Source of the DNA: Phyllostachys edulis
Taxonomy: Eukaryota > Streptophyta > Magnoliopsida > Poales > Poaceae
NCBI GenBank assembly: GCA_036346405.1
Contig: CM070546.1
Span: 103,670,826-103,734,825, forward strand
Reading direction: 5' to 3'
Length of the DNA: 64,000 nt
How positions within the stretch are numbered: position 1 is the first letter of the stretch; each line of letters opens with the position of its first letter. The notes under the pieces are model-generated. The model searched no databases. It was not told where the DNA came from and saw only the letters and a list, made by a program, of their open reading frames with translations. A program made the translations under genes and the position numbers. This document shows positions 48,273-60,612 of the stretch, piece by piece.

Positions 48273-50142
48273 TATAGCAAAGGCTCCTTTATTTGATGGC
48301 TCAAAATTTGCTTATTGGAAAAATTCAAATGTCTATTTATTTAAAGGCCATGAATCCGAGCATATGGAAAATTGTAAATGAGGGTTACGTTATACCTCTT
48401 GATCCACTACATCCCATGGTACTTAGATACTCAAGCAATGAATGCTCTCTTTGGTGCTTTGAATGCGCATGAGTTCAATAGAGTGAGCAATTTGAAAACC
48501 ACTCACGATATTTGGACTACCCTCTCGGAAATCCATGAGGATACATCCACGGTCAAAGAGGCCAAATTGCATAGGCTCCGGATAAAGTATGAGACATTTA
48601 TAATGTTGCCACATGAGGGTATAAATGAAATGTACTTTTGCCTCAACAACATTGTAAATGAACTCAAAGGCCTAGGTACGTCACTAACTGATGTTGATAT
48701 TGTAAGAAAAATTCTTAGGGCCTTGCTGGAGAAGTATGAAACCTTGGTGACTCTATTTCTCAATTCATCCAAATTGCCAAGAATGACGCCAATTGGTCTC
48801 TTGCGCAATCTTATCACAAATGAGTTATACAAGAAGGACAAGGAAGAGGTTTTGGAGTTATCTTCCTCAAAGAAGAAGATTAGCGCTTTCAAGGCAAAGG
48901 CGGAATCAAATGATGAGGTGGAGGATGAGAAAGAAGACTCCAAAGAAGAATTTGCTCTCCTTGTGAGAAGAATGAAGAAATTCATGAGAAGACGCTCATA
49001 TCGATGCTTTGATTTTCATAAAAGCAAGAAAGGACAATTCTTAAATGACAACAAGTGCTATAGCAATATTCGTTGCAATAAGTACGATGAGAAGGGGCAC
49101 ATTGCCCCAACAAGAAGGATGACAAGAAAAAAATCATCAAAGAAGAAGGAATACAATGGCAAGAAGAAGCTTTTCAAAAAGTTTCACAAAGATGACAAAA
49201 ATAAAGCTCATATTGGAGAATGGGATTCCGATGAAGAGTATTTGGATTTTGACTCTGATTCCAATGATAAAGGGTCCTCTAAGAAAAGAGGACTTATCGG
49301 CATCACCATCAAGGAAGTGTTGTTGTTATTCTCCACTCCTACTTGCCTCATGGTAAAAGGAGATAAGGCAAAATCCATTAATGATAATGAACCTTCATAT
49401 GATGAATTAATGGATATGTTTGAAGAATTAAATGAATATCTTGGAAAAGAGATGTGAAAATCTAAAGTCTTAAAGAAAGAGTACATCTCTCTAAAAGACT
49501 CTTATGAGGAGCTAAAGAAAGCTCATGATTCTCTTCTCTTAAAAGATATTGAAAAATCTCATTTAAATATTGGAATTACTTGCAATTTAATGAATGAGAT
49601 GCCTAGAGTAGTAGCTGCTTCAAATGTTTTATCCATGTCTAGCACTTCTACATCATGTGATGATTTGTTATCCATGCCAGGTTGCTCTAAAAATAATTCA
49701 ATTTATAATATGGCTAACATATGTGATCCATGGCTCGTTGTTGAAAATCATGAATTAAAAAGAGCAAGACACCAAGCTAAGTAAGAGCTTGGAAAGATAC
49801 TTCAAGGGTAAAGCAACTCTTGACAAGCTATTGAGTGAGCAAATGTGCTCATTTAACAATAAAGGAGTTAGGTTCATTCCCAAGAAAGGTAAGAAGCCAA
49901 CTTACAAGCCTGCAAGGTTTGTAAAAGAGAATGTCAAATATTGCAATAAATGCCATAATATAGGACATTTGTCAAATCTATGCTCAAATGTTAACACTAA
50001 GTCTTATGGCATTTATGATTCTTTCTACATGCTTAGAAAGTCTAAAGATGGCAAAGTAGTAGCAAAATTTATTGGCACTTCAATTTTAGGCGCAAAAAAG
50101 ATTGTCATTTGGGTGTCCAAAACTTTGGTCACTAACCTCTAA
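48273..50142 (+). pseudogene. Copia gag
   Basis: N-terminal APLFDGSKFAYWK at 48,280-48,325, then a frameshift. The 359-codon open stretch at 48,378-49,457 carries the gag core (ALFGALNAHEFNRVSNLK, ETFIMLPHEGINEMYF) and an acidic, lysine-rich tail. The first zinc knuckle is degenerate (CNKYDEKGHIA). A second finger YCNKCHNIGHLSNLC lies at 49,940-49,985. Stops at 49,455 and about 49,782 and frame changes make it non-functional. Confidence 0.8.
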
Positions 50143-50192
50143 GGACCCAAACAAATTTGGGTACCTAAAAGAACTTAATTCTTGTTTTGTAG

Positions 50193-50495
50193 GTGAACTA
50201 CAAGACCGATGGAAAACATTGGGTGTTTGATAGTGGATGCACTCAACATATGACCGACGACAGAAAAATGTTCACCACATTCGAGAATGGCAAAGGAATT
50301 GACAAGATCACATTTGGTGATAATAGTAAAGGAAAGGTAATAGGATTGGGTAAAATTGCTATTTCAAATGACTTTTCCATTTCTAATGTATCTTTAGTTG
50401 AATCACTAAATTTCAATTTATCATTCGTTGCTCAAATATGTGATCTTCGTTTAACTTGTTCATTCTCTCAAAATGATGTTTCTATTTTAAATTAA
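50193..50495 (+). pseudogene. Copia protease
   Basis: WVFDSGCTQHMTDDRKMF contains the D-S-G active site of copia proteases; GLGKIAISNDFSISNV follows as expected. Confidence 0.8.
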
Positions 50496-50569
50496 AAAGA
50501 CAATTCTTTAGCCCTCAAAAGATTTAGATTTTGAAATCTTTACTTGGTCGATTTTTCCTCAAATGATTC

Positions 50570-51486
50570 ATGCTTGAAAACTTGCTTAATTGCAAAACAT
50601 CTTTGGGTTGGCTTTGGCATAGAAGGCTAGGTCATGTTGGGATGATTCAACTTAAAAAGCTTTTCAAACATGATTTAGTTGTTGGCTTGAAGGATGTGAA
50701 GTTTCGGAAAAATAGAATTTGTAGTGCTTGTCAAGCTGGTAAACAAGTCGCAAATTCTCATCCTTCCAAAAGTATCATGTCAACTTCTAGACCATTAGAA
50801 CTCTTACATATGGATTTGTTCGGGCCAACAACCTATAAGAATATCGGAGGAAATAGCTATTGTTTTGTTATCATGGATGATTACTCTAGATATACATGGG
50901 TATTCTTCCTAGATGACAAAACCGAAACCTTGGGAATTTTCAAAAGTTTTGCAAAGAGGGCTCAAAATGAATTTGATTTCAAAATTAAGAAAATCCATAG
51001 TGATAATGGTTCCAAGTTCAAAAACACTAAAGTTGAAGATTTTTGTGATGAACTTGGAATAAAGCATGAACTTTCCACAACCTACACTCCGGAGCAAAAT
51101 GGAGTTGTAGAAAGGAAAAATCGAAAGCTAGGATAATGATTGATGAATATAACACTTCCGATAGATTTTAGGCGGAAGCAATCAATACCGCTTATCATGC
51201 CATAAATCGTCTTTATTTGCATCATCTTTTGGAAAATACCTCTTATGAACTCCTTATTAGAAGAAAACCGAATATCTCATACTTTTGTGTATTTGGTTAT
51301 AAATGTTATATTTTGAAAAATGGTGTTCGTCTTTCAAAATTTGCTAGTCGATACGATGTTGGTTTCTTGCTTGAATATTCTTCAAATAGCAAAGCTTATC
51401 GTGTATTCAATCAAAACTCTGGTTTAGTTGAAGAAAAACATGTTGTTCAATTTGATGACACTAACGGCTCTCAAGAAGAGAAATAA
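50570..51486 (+). pseudogene. Copia integrase
   Basis: Zinc-binding end HRRLGHVGM..CSACQAGK, catalytic core with MDLFGPT, IMDDYSRYTWVFFL, IHSDNGSKF and PEQNGVVERKNR. A stop follows at 51,134, and the rest (KPNISYFCVFGYKCYI) continues at 51,217-51,486. Confidence 0.85.
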
Positions 51487-51729
51487 AATTAGGATGATGT
51501 GGGAAATGAAGCTTTAAGACAAGTTGTGGAGAATATGCAAATTAGAGATATCAAGTCAAAAGAAGATCCAAATGATCTGTCATCTTCCACTCAAGTTGAA
51601 CCTCCTACCTCTTCCTCAACAAGTCAAATTCAAATTGATGAAGAGGACAACAAGGAAGATGATCAACCGTGCAACTTACCACCAAGAATCCATAATGCAA
51701 TTGCAAAAGATCATCCAATAAATTAAATA

Positions 51730-52590
51730 TTGGGTGATGTAAGTAAGGGTGTTCAAACTCGATCTTGTGTCACTTCTTTTTGTGAACATTACGCTTTTGT
51801 CTCTTCTATTGAGCCAAAACATATGGAAGAAGCACTCGATGATTCAGATTGGATGAATGCAATGCATGAAGAACTCAATAACTTCATCTGGAATGAAGTT
51901 TGGACAATGGTGTATAGGCCCAACGAACACAACGAAATCGGTACAAAATGGGTCTTTACGAACAAGCAAGATGAAAGCGGAATGTTTGTGAGAAACAAAG
52001 CGAGATTGGTCACTCAAGGATTCTCTCAAGTCGAAGGTTTAGATTTCAGTGAAACTTTTGCTCCCGTACCTAGACTTGAATCAATTCAGATATTACTTGT
52101 TTTTTACATCATGCTTTGATATTAAATTATTTTAAATGGATGTTCAAAATTCTTTTTAAATGGAAAAATATCTGAACTTGTATTTGTTGAGCAACCTCCC
52201 AGTTTTAAAGATCATAAGAATCCTAATGATGTCTATAAACTCTCCAAGGAGCTCTATGGTCTTAAACAAGCTCCTAGAGTATGGTATGAACGCCTTAGAG
52301 ATTTTCTAGTTTCAAAAGGATTCAAAATTGGAAAAAATGATTCAACCTTGTTCATTAAAGTTTTAGATGATGATTTCTTTGTATGCCAAATTTATGTTGA
52401 TGATATCATTTTTGGGTCTACTAATCAAGATTTTTATAAAGAGTTTGGTGATATGATGTCTAGGGAATTTGAAATGTCCATGATTAGAGAACTTAGCTAT
52501 TTCCTTGAACTTCAAATCAAGCAACTCAAAGATGGAACCTTTATGAGCCAAACAAGATACATAAAGATGGAAAACCCATCAAGACTCTAG
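51730..52590 (+). pseudogene. Copia reverse transcriptase
   Basis: IGTKWVFTNKQDESG, FAPVPRLESI, LYGLKQAPRVWYERL and the catalytic IYVDDIIFGSTNQ are present. Frame breaks near 52,118 and 52,345 separate the parts. Confidence 0.85.
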
Positions 52591-52658
52591 TGGCAACCAA
52601 CGGTCATCTTGACCTTAATGAGTGAGGTAAATAGGTAGATTTAAAGCTTTATAGATCT

Positions 52659-53277
52659 ATGATTGATAGTTTGCTTTATATTACCGTATCTAGGCTTGAT
52701 ATCATTTTTAGTGTTTGCATGTGTGCACGTTTTCAAGCAACACCAAAAGAATATCATTTGGTGGCCATAAAAAGAATTATAAGATATTTAAAGCATTCCT
52801 CTAGCATTGGCTTGTGGTATACCAAAGGTGCAAATTTTGATTTAATTGGATATTCGGAGTCCGATTATGCAGGTTGCAAAGTGATAGAAAAAGCACCTCG
52901 GGTAGTTGCCAATTCTTAAGAAGATCCTTAGTATCATGGTCATTCAAGAAACAAAATTCCGTAGCCCTATACATCGCCGAAGCCGAATATGTTTCTGCAT
53001 GTAGTTGTTGTGCTCAATTGCTATGGATGAGGCAAACCTTAATGGATTATGGAATTAAATTCAATAAAATGCATCTATTGTGTGATAATGATAGTGCCGT
53101 GAAAAATAGCCAATAACTCGGTCCAACACTTAAGAACCAAGCATATAGATATACGCCACCATTTCTTGAGAGATCATGTGAGCAAAGGAGATATTGTGAT
53201 TAGCCACATTCGGACTGAAGACCAATTAGCGGATATTTTCACCAAATCATTAGATGAAGGCCCTTTTGCAAGTTGAT
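52659..53277 (+). pseudogene. Copia RNase H
   Basis: SLLYITVSRLDIIFSVC, YSESDYAGCK, KSTSGSCQFL, ALYIAEAEYVSACSCCAQLL and a terminal QLADIFTKSLDEGPF define the domain. Several frame changes. Confidence 0.85.
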
Positions 53278-53700
53278 GAATGAATTAAATGTTATAGACT
53301 ATTCAGATATTGCTTGAACTCATGTCTCATGCACTTCGTTCCTATTTGGTGTTATTTGAAGCTCTCAGAAAAGATATTTTCAAATATTTTACTAAAAACC
53401 TCTATGTTCATAAAAAATTATGTTCTTAGATATTAATTAGCCTCTTCAATGGATAATGATCCTGAATGACATTTGTTTGAGTGCAAAACTAAGGATCATT
53501 TGCATATTTCTCAATTCCAAGATCTATCCATGAAGTTCCAGAACAATCGGAACTACCGGCGGTATTTCAGAGGTACTACCGCTCTGCGGTACTACCGGCA
53601 TGTAAATTGCGGTACTACCACTTTGGTTGTGAAATAACTGCCTTCGCACGGGTCTTTACCCCTTTGTCTCCTCTCCAAGCGGTCAGTCTGCACCCTCTCG

Positions 53701-53738
<38 letters not shown>

Positions 53739-54262
53739 AAGAACCCTCAAATCCTCTCGAGAAATGTTCAAATCCTTTCAAGTTTTCTACGATTCTTGTT
53801 GATCTCTTGCGACCTAAGGGTCCCTCTCCCTCGGATCTCAAGGTAAATATACCTTTAATTCCCTTTTTGCCTTGTTTGAAAACCCTAGGTCACAATTAGG
53901 TTTAATTGAGAATGTGGATGTTCGAATGAGTTTTTCTTGGACAAATTGCAAAACTAGTGTCCTGTGGTGTTTATGCATCTATTCTATGGATTCAATCCAT
54001 TAGAGACGCCAGTTGAATCCAAGCATTTCTTGCCTTAGAACATGTTCAGCGAAGATAGTACTACCGCTCGTCATGCGCAGAACTACCGCGGTGCGGTTGT
54101 ACCATCCACTGAACGGAGGTACTTCCACATCCCAGTACTACCGCCGTTTGCACGTCAGTAATACCGATTTCTCTGATAAAATAGCCATTTCATTCCATTC
54201 AATTTTAAACTTACTTTGGTTGATCTCTTTTTCTCCTTGTAATCTGTCCTCTATGTTGGAAG
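53278..54262. other. Region downstream of copia pol, with palindromic motifs
   Basis: Non-coding. Holds GGTACTACCGC-type words at 53,550-53,620 and 54,055-54,170, a (CT)n microsatellite and a polypyrimidine stretch. Confidence 0.5.
53703..53737 (+). repeat. (CT)n microsatellite
   Basis: About 17 uninterrupted CT dinucleotides. Confidence 0.95.
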
Positions 54263-54520
54263 ATGCCTAGGACCAGGATCGCAACTCGCAAGTCCTATGG
54301 CACTCCGAGAGCTCCGAGATCAAGTTCCTTGCTCCCTGGTCAAACCCCTTCTTCTTCTCGGCCGCTTGCAGCTCATTCTACTACCGAAGAAAATATAGAG
54401 GAAATTCAAAAAGGAAGAGAAGATAGAGACAAAACTCCTACTCCTGATGATTCAGAAAATGAGGAGAGTTCAACCCAGACAGAAACTGAATCTGATGAGG
54501 AAATGGAAGAGCCTGAGTAG
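54263..54520 (+). other. 85-codon open frame after copia pol
   Basis: Starts MPRTRIATRKSYGTPRAPRS (basic, serine-rich) and ends in an acidic, glutamate-rich tail. Its place, after pol and before the missing 3' LTR, is where SIRE-like elements often have an additional frame. No membrane segment is visible, so an envelope-like role is not supported. Similar composition continues in frame beyond the stop to about 54,700. Confidence 0.4.
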
Positions 54521-55498
54521 CAACTAATCAATCTAAGGACAATCACCGGAGAAGAATACGCTATACTGCGTCATAGAAATCAAATTGTGCTCCCAAAGAC
54601 ATCTACAAATCCTAAGTTCCACACTAGATTTTAGGAGTTGGTATATGAACATATGTATGGTCCCCACAAGCAATTTGCTGATCATAAATTCATGCATTGG
54701 ACGCATCTAAATTCGCTCTAGGCTGGGGGCCTCTCTTACCTAGAGTTGTCTTCTCCACAGGCGCCCCTTTTTGGTCGCCGTTGTGCCCATCGTCTTTACC
54801 AGCCTGGGATCGACGAGTTTTATCTTGAGCTTTGGCTTGGCGACGGCGGTCTGCCGAAAATAAACTCATGCCTCTTATTTTACTGTCATGCGTCCAACAA
54901 ATTATTGCATATGTCACAAATATTATTGTCAGTGGCCCTCCAATATGCACCTTTGGCACGCTGACGCTAGCCATTTGAGCCTCCTTGACTTTGCTCGTGT
55001 CAGTAGGGGCCTCCCTCTACCTCCTTTACTGGTAGAGGCCCCTCTGGTGCGACTGTTTCGGTCTCCCTTGCTGGCACCTGCAAAAAAGGAATTAAAAAAA
55101 TGGAACGCGTTGCTGTAAAAAAATAAGAAAAATTACTTCTTTCCCCTTCGTGTTTTACTTTGTCGTTACCACTGTGTGCTGCTTTACTGTCGGGGGCTCC
55201 GACGAGACGTCGATGGATCCCTCGTTTACTGTTTGATGTGATAAAAAAGAAATCAAATATGAATTACTGTAAGAACGACCAACATTGCTTGACCATGTGT
55301 ACACGTTTTACTGCATTCAGTACCTCAGTTTACTCTAGGATAGTGGCCAGTGACTCGTGGCCTGCCACAACCGCCGATATGATTGGGGTCTATGTTGTGT
55401 ATGCAGCGGGGTGTAGCCCTGGGATCGCGTCAGCTTTGATCGAGTCTATTATGTTATCGATTCTTGACTCGACGTCGCCTGCACCAGAACAATACACT

Positions 55499-56076
55499 TA
55501 ATCAGTAAATTACTTTGTGTTGCTTTAATGATTATTGTGTTCAAAAAACACAATTAATGCGCGCCTTGCTCGCTCTATTACGTTCACTTTGTCAGTTTAT
55601 TGTGCATGTTGTTGTTTACTATGTAGAATATATCTATTTACTGCTCATGTTATAATGTTTTACTGTGATGCGGTGCGTACCTTGAGGTCTGTCGCTCTCC
55701 CCCTCTTCTTGCATTGGATGGAACAACGACAATATTGGGACGTAGACAAAACCTCCTGGATGCAGGGGGCGAAATTGGCACCAACGCCGTTGCAGCCGGG
55801 GTGGCGGGCTCAAGTGTCCTCCTCACCTGGCCTGCGTGAGAACATATACATTTAATCAGTAAATTACAGTGAGCTGCTTTAATGATTACTGTATTGTGAA
55901 CATAAAATTACTACATGCACCTTATTCACTTTCTTGTGTTCGCTTTGTACGTTTACTGTGTGTGCTATTGTTTACTATGTGTACTGTGTCTATTTACTTC
56001 ATATATTACAATGTTTTACTGTTATGCGGTGCATACCTTGAGATCCGTCACCCTCCACCTCTTCTTGGGTCGGATG
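55499..56076. repeat. Tandem repeat of ~355-bp unit (second copy split by copia)
   Basis: The unit from TTAATCAGTAAATTA (55,498) recurs from 55,852. Both contain TTTACTGT-rich spacer, GATGCGGTGCGTACCTTGAG or its match, and the exon-like segment. The second copy continues at 60,618 after the copia element. Confidence 0.75.
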
Positions 56077-57600
56077 TGTTGGAAATATGCCCTAGAGGCA
56101 ATCATAGAGATAATTATGTTTTATTATGTTCATGACATTAGATAATATGTTATCTTATTCCTAGAATAATATGGATAATATTTATTATCAAGTATGTGAC
56201 TTGATTGTGAAACTCTATATTTATGCGATGATTATTCTTAAACATTCCCTGGTCGAAAACATATGAGGACACATATGAATAGACTAGCATATGTATTGGT
56301 TGATGACTATGTTTCACGAGTCATAGATATAGAATATCAAACCAATAATATGGACACATGTTAGAGAACATGGTGTTGGATAAGACCCACCTTGAGACAC
56401 TGTTGAGATTGTTATGATTTCGTGTGTCATCAGTTGGTCTCAAGCAATGATGATGTATAATCCTTAGACCTGGGATCAGCATGGTTTACTACATGTGTAA
56501 TATCACTCTTAGGGATTGCCAAACGCTACACCGTAACTGGGTAGTTATAAAGGTAGCATTCGGGTATGCTATGAAACATGGGGAGGAATGTGACTAGTCG
56601 GATATGGGATTTGTCCCTCCTAACATAACAGGAGAGATGTCCCTAGGCCCCTCGTTGTGGTTGAATAAATAAAGTGCATGACCGTGCCACTAGTGGTCGA
56701 AGTGTCGACCACATGAAGTTATTCGACACTTGATCGAGAAAGTATTGAACAGTCCATGGATGACATAATCTCACCTGGAGTTCAACCAGATGTCGTGAGG
56801 CAAAGGGATAATACACAAATAGGTCGTATGACTGATATCTGTTCTCCACATCTGGAAGACCTCCGGGTGGTCGTGAAAGACCTCCGGGGTGGTCCTGGAA
56901 GACCTCCTGGTGGTCGTGGAGAGAACATAATCACCAACTGGTCGTAAGGAGTTACGAGCTGTTCGTAAGTGATAAAGACCTGGTCATAGATCATATTGCA
57001 TTAAGGTTCGTTCGATATATTCTATGTGTGTTCGGGAATCGTTATGTGCTGCTAGGTACCGCTAACGATTCGTGGTCGGAAAGGGTTTCTGAATCACAAC
57101 CGATCACACATGAACCTATAGGGTCACACACTTAAAGGTCTAGGATTTGATTTGGATGGTGATCCGAATTCTGGTAGGCTACGAGTTCCTAACGGGCCTC
57201 AAGTTTGAGACCCGTCATGGATGCCTATATATATAGAGGGGCGGTGGCATGGGGATAGTATGAATCAATCCTTTTGGAAGAATTCCTAAAACCCTAATAG
57301 CCTCGCCTTCCTCAACCACGGGCCGACGCTAGCACTCCAGCGCGTGGTGTCCCTACCCCATATGTGTGGATACCTTGGAGGTGTTGTTGCGAAGCATCAG
57401 CACTAGGACGATCTCAGGAGCAGGAGGCCAAGACGTGCAACGAGTACGAATACTACCGCATCAACTCGCTACAGCGACTCTACTTCCGCTACGAGTCGGC
57501 GCGTCTAGTGGTAATCTCGTGATCTATTACTGGCAGAGCTTCCTTGGTTGCGCGGTAAATTTTTTGTTTTGTGCTATCGTAGCCTACCCGCGTTCCTTTA
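56077..57600 (+). repeat. 5' LTR of the BARE-like element
   Basis: 1,524 bp. TATA-like CTATATATATAG at 57,225-57,236 and a run of three 22-bp repeats at 56,853-56,924. It ends TTCCTTTA where the other copy has TTCCTACA. Confidence 0.85.
57225..57236 (+). promoter_or_regulatory. TATA box of the BARE-like LTR
   Basis: CTATATATATAG followed by GAGGGGCGG, as in BARE-type LTR promoters. Kept in the second LTR at 60,220-60,231. Confidence 0.6.
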
Positions 57601-57601
57601 G

Positions 57602-57614
57602 TGGTATCAGAGCC
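57602..57614 (+). other. Primer binding site of the BARE-like element
   Basis: TGGTATCAGAGCC, exact complement type of initiator tRNA-Met 3' end. Confidence 0.85.
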
Positions 57615-58586
57615 ATCCCGTCTTGTTTTAGATTCGGATTAGATTGTTTTGGTGATGGTCGATATGATCGTCCATGTGCGGTGGTCTCAAGATGGTTTTA
57701 TGATCGTTATTCCGTGATCGTGTTTTCATGATCGTATCACAACTTGCCTCTACCGGTCGGTTTCCGCCATCGAGGCAGACAGTGATCATAAATCCATGGA
57801 TCACATGAAGATCAATCTAGTTGATCGAGTCGGAGTTGCGATCGAAAGGGGTTAATGTGATTAGCCCAATGCGATTTTGATGGATGGAACAGTAGATTGG
57901 ATCTATGTAATCCGAAAAAATTTCGCATACAGGGGTTGCTGCCCCTGTGACCCCGCTTCGCTCACCGGCAAGCAGAACCGCCGAAAAGGACCTTGTTTTT
58001 TTGGTATTGCTATATCACGGTGCAATTTGATTGTCTGCGAATGCCTTTATATTCCTGTTCATTTATTTCTATGCATGTTATTTAATTGCTTTAAATGCTT
58101 TTAACATGATAGAAGTAAAAATCCCTCACATAATATTAAGTTAAATTGATGCCCTCCTAAATTTGTTGCACCATCCAAAGTCATGTATTTTTAATGGTGG
58201 GTCTTGCCAAAGCAGAGTGCTATTAATTCTCCTTGACTAGATGGGTTTGTGTCAGACACTTACACGCTGAGCATTGGTTTAACTTGACAAGGTCATCATA
58301 ATGGTTATGGATCTTGGGGCATAGGGTTGGGTATCAGAGCATAAAGATGGTACCCAACAATAAGAGTCATATAGAGATATGATTAGCAAAGGGTTGCTTA
58401 CCAAATTCACTGATCTTCTAGCAGTGATGCCAAAGCTCACTAGTAGATCATTGATTATGGATCTTGAATCACTAAATGTCATAAGAGGGGTATGGTTTTT
58501 AGTGGGAGTATCTTTATTAAATTGTTTAATAGAAGTTACTTTGATTGAACATATGTATTAGTTTTGCGTATTTTATGTTGTAGATT
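57615..58586. other. Untranslated leader of the BARE-like element
   Basis: About 970 bp without a gene between PBS and gag, as is usual for BARE-type elements. Confidence 0.6.
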
Positions 58587-59647
58587 ATGGCACCAACTGT
58601 TGTGCCTACATCTAGTTTTTCTTTACATTCGATACTTGAAAGGGAAAAACTGAATAAAACATTTTTTTGCGAATTGGTCCCGCAACCTAAGAATTGTTCT
58701 TAGGCAAGATAAAAAGGAACATGTTCTGAAGGAACCAATTCCAGATGTGCCTGCAGAGAATGTTGCTGCTACTCTTAAAACCACCTATAAAAAGGCATAC
58801 GATGAGTCCCTTGATGTTAGCTGTCTCATGCTTGCTGCTATAAACTCAGACCTTCAGAAGCAGTTTAAGAACATTGAGGCCTACGATATAATTGTGGCGC
58901 TCAAAGGCATGTTTAAGACACAAGCAAGAACTGAGAGATATGAGATCTCAAAGAAATTGTTTGGGTGTAGGCTAGCTGCGAGTAGTCCAGTGAGCCCATA
59001 TGTAATCAAGATGGTTGGTTACACATAGAGCTTGAAAAAACTTAGTTTTCCACTTTGTCAAGCGTTGGCTACAGATTTGATTCTTGCTTCGCTTCCTGCA
59101 AGCTATGGGCAGTTCATTTTGAACTTCCATATGAATGGCTTACACAAGAATCTCACCCAACTGCATATGATGCTTAAGATTGCAAAGGACATCATTAAGA
59201 AAAGCAACAGTCATGTGATGATGGTGCAAAAGAGTACAAGCTTCAAGAAGAAGGCTAGGGCTTGGGTCAAAAGAAAGGGCAAGGCTAAAGTTTCGGATGA
59301 GATCAAAACTAACAATCCTAAGCCCAAGACTAAGTCCGGTCCGACTCAAGAGAATGAATGTTTTTACTGCAAAGAGCTAGGCCATTGGAAGAGGAACTGC
59401 AAGAAATATCTGGCTGATCAGAAAAAGAATGGTGGGACTAAAACTTCCACTACATGTATTAATGTTATAGATATTTTTCTTGTTGATTCTTTTGTTAACT
59501 CTTGGGTTTTTGATACCGGATCGGTTGCTCATATTTGCAATTCGATGCAGAGTCTAACAAGAAGTAGGAATATTGCAAGTGGCGAGATGGATCTTCGCGT
59601 CGAGAATAAAGCAAAGGTTGCTGCATTAGCCGTCGGGACTTTGCCAT
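58587..59647 (+). pseudogene. BARE-like gag and start of protease
   Basis: Starts MAPTVVPTSSFSLHSILERE. A run of seven T near 58,661 shifts the frame. The core at 58,747-59,028 includes SDLQKQFKNIEAYDIIVALK and ERYEISKKLFGCRLA, followed by a stop at 59,026. The next frame (59,032-59,649) has LILASLPASYGQFILNFHMN, the finger CFYCKELGHWKRNC, and the protease start SWVFDTGSVAHICNSMQ with the D-T-G triad. It ends at the deletion junction. Confidence 0.85.
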
Positions 59648-60612
59648 GACATAATCTCACCTAGAGTTCAACCAGATGTCGTGAGGCAAAGGGATAATAC
59701 CTAAACAAGTCGTACGGCTGATATCTGTTCTCCACATCTGGAAGACCTCCTGTGTGGTCGTGGAAGACCTCCGGGGTGGTCCTGGAAGACCTCCTGGCTG
59801 GTCGTGGAAGACCTCCGGGTGGTCGTGGAAGACCCCCGGGTGGTCCTGGAAGACCTCCTGGGTGGTCGTGGAAGACCTCTGGGGTGGTCCTGGAAGACCT
59901 TCTGGGTGGTCGTAGAGAGAACATAATCACCAACTGGTCGTAAGAAATTACGAGTTGTTCGTAAGTGATAAAGACCTAATCATAGATCATATTGCATTAA
60001 GGTTCATCGATATATTCTATGTGTGCTCGGGAATCGTTATGTGCTGCTAGGTACCGTTAACGACTCGTGGTCGGAAAGAGTTTCTGAATCACAACCGATC
60101 ACACATGAACCTATAGGATCACACACTTAAAGCGCTGGGATTTGATTTGGACGGTGATCTGAATTTTGGTAGGCTACGAGTTCCTAACGGGCCTCAAGTT
60201 TGAGACCCATCATGGATGCCTATATATATAGAGGGGCGGTGGCATGGGGAAAGTATGAATCAATCCTTTTGGAAGAATTCCCGAAACCCTAATAGCCACG
60301 CCTTCCTCAACCACGCCACCGGCGCTAGCACTCCAGCGTGTGGTGTCCCTGCCCCGTATGTGTGGATACCTTGGAGGTGTTGTTGCGAAGCATTAGCACT
60401 AGGACGATTTGCAACTCGTGACGATCTCAGGAGCAGGAGGCCAAGACGTGCGGCGAGTACGACTACTACTGTATCAACTCGCTACATCGACTCTACTTCT
60501 GCTACAAGTCAGCGTATCTAGTGGTAATCTCGTGATCTATTACTAGCGGAGGTTCCTTGGTTGCGCGGTAAATTTTTGTTTTGTGCTATCGTAGCTTACC
60601 CGTGTTCCTACA
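59648..60612 (+). repeat. 3' LTR of the BARE-like element, 5' part deleted
   Basis: Matches 56,760-57,600. It lacks the first ~680 bp of the LTR. The 22-bp repeat is expanded here (see next). TATA box at 60,220-60,231. Confidence 0.85.
59739..59916 (+). repeat. Expanded 22-bp minisatellite in the 3' LTR
   Basis: Eight units of the type GGAAGACCTCCGGGTGGTCGT, compared with three at 56,853-56,924 in the 5' LTR. Confidence 0.85.

Larger units (their letters stand above)
48273..54620 (+). mobile_element. SIRE/Maximus-like Ty1/copia element, 5' end missing
   Basis: Order gag, protease, integrase, reverse transcriptase, RNase H, then an extra open frame downstream. The 5' LTR and start of gag are cut off by the gypsy LTR at 48,272. 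The 3' LTR is not recognisable; similarity to copia fades near 54.6 kb. Confidence 0.8.

Noticed and set aside
54690..54974. 94-codon minus-strand frame as an independent gene
   Set aside because: No recognised domain; better seen as part of the decayed minus-strand gene remnant or as chance.
59661..59943. Pro/Gly-rich repeat protein on both strands
   Set aside because: Translation of the LTR minisatellite; no independent coding evidence.
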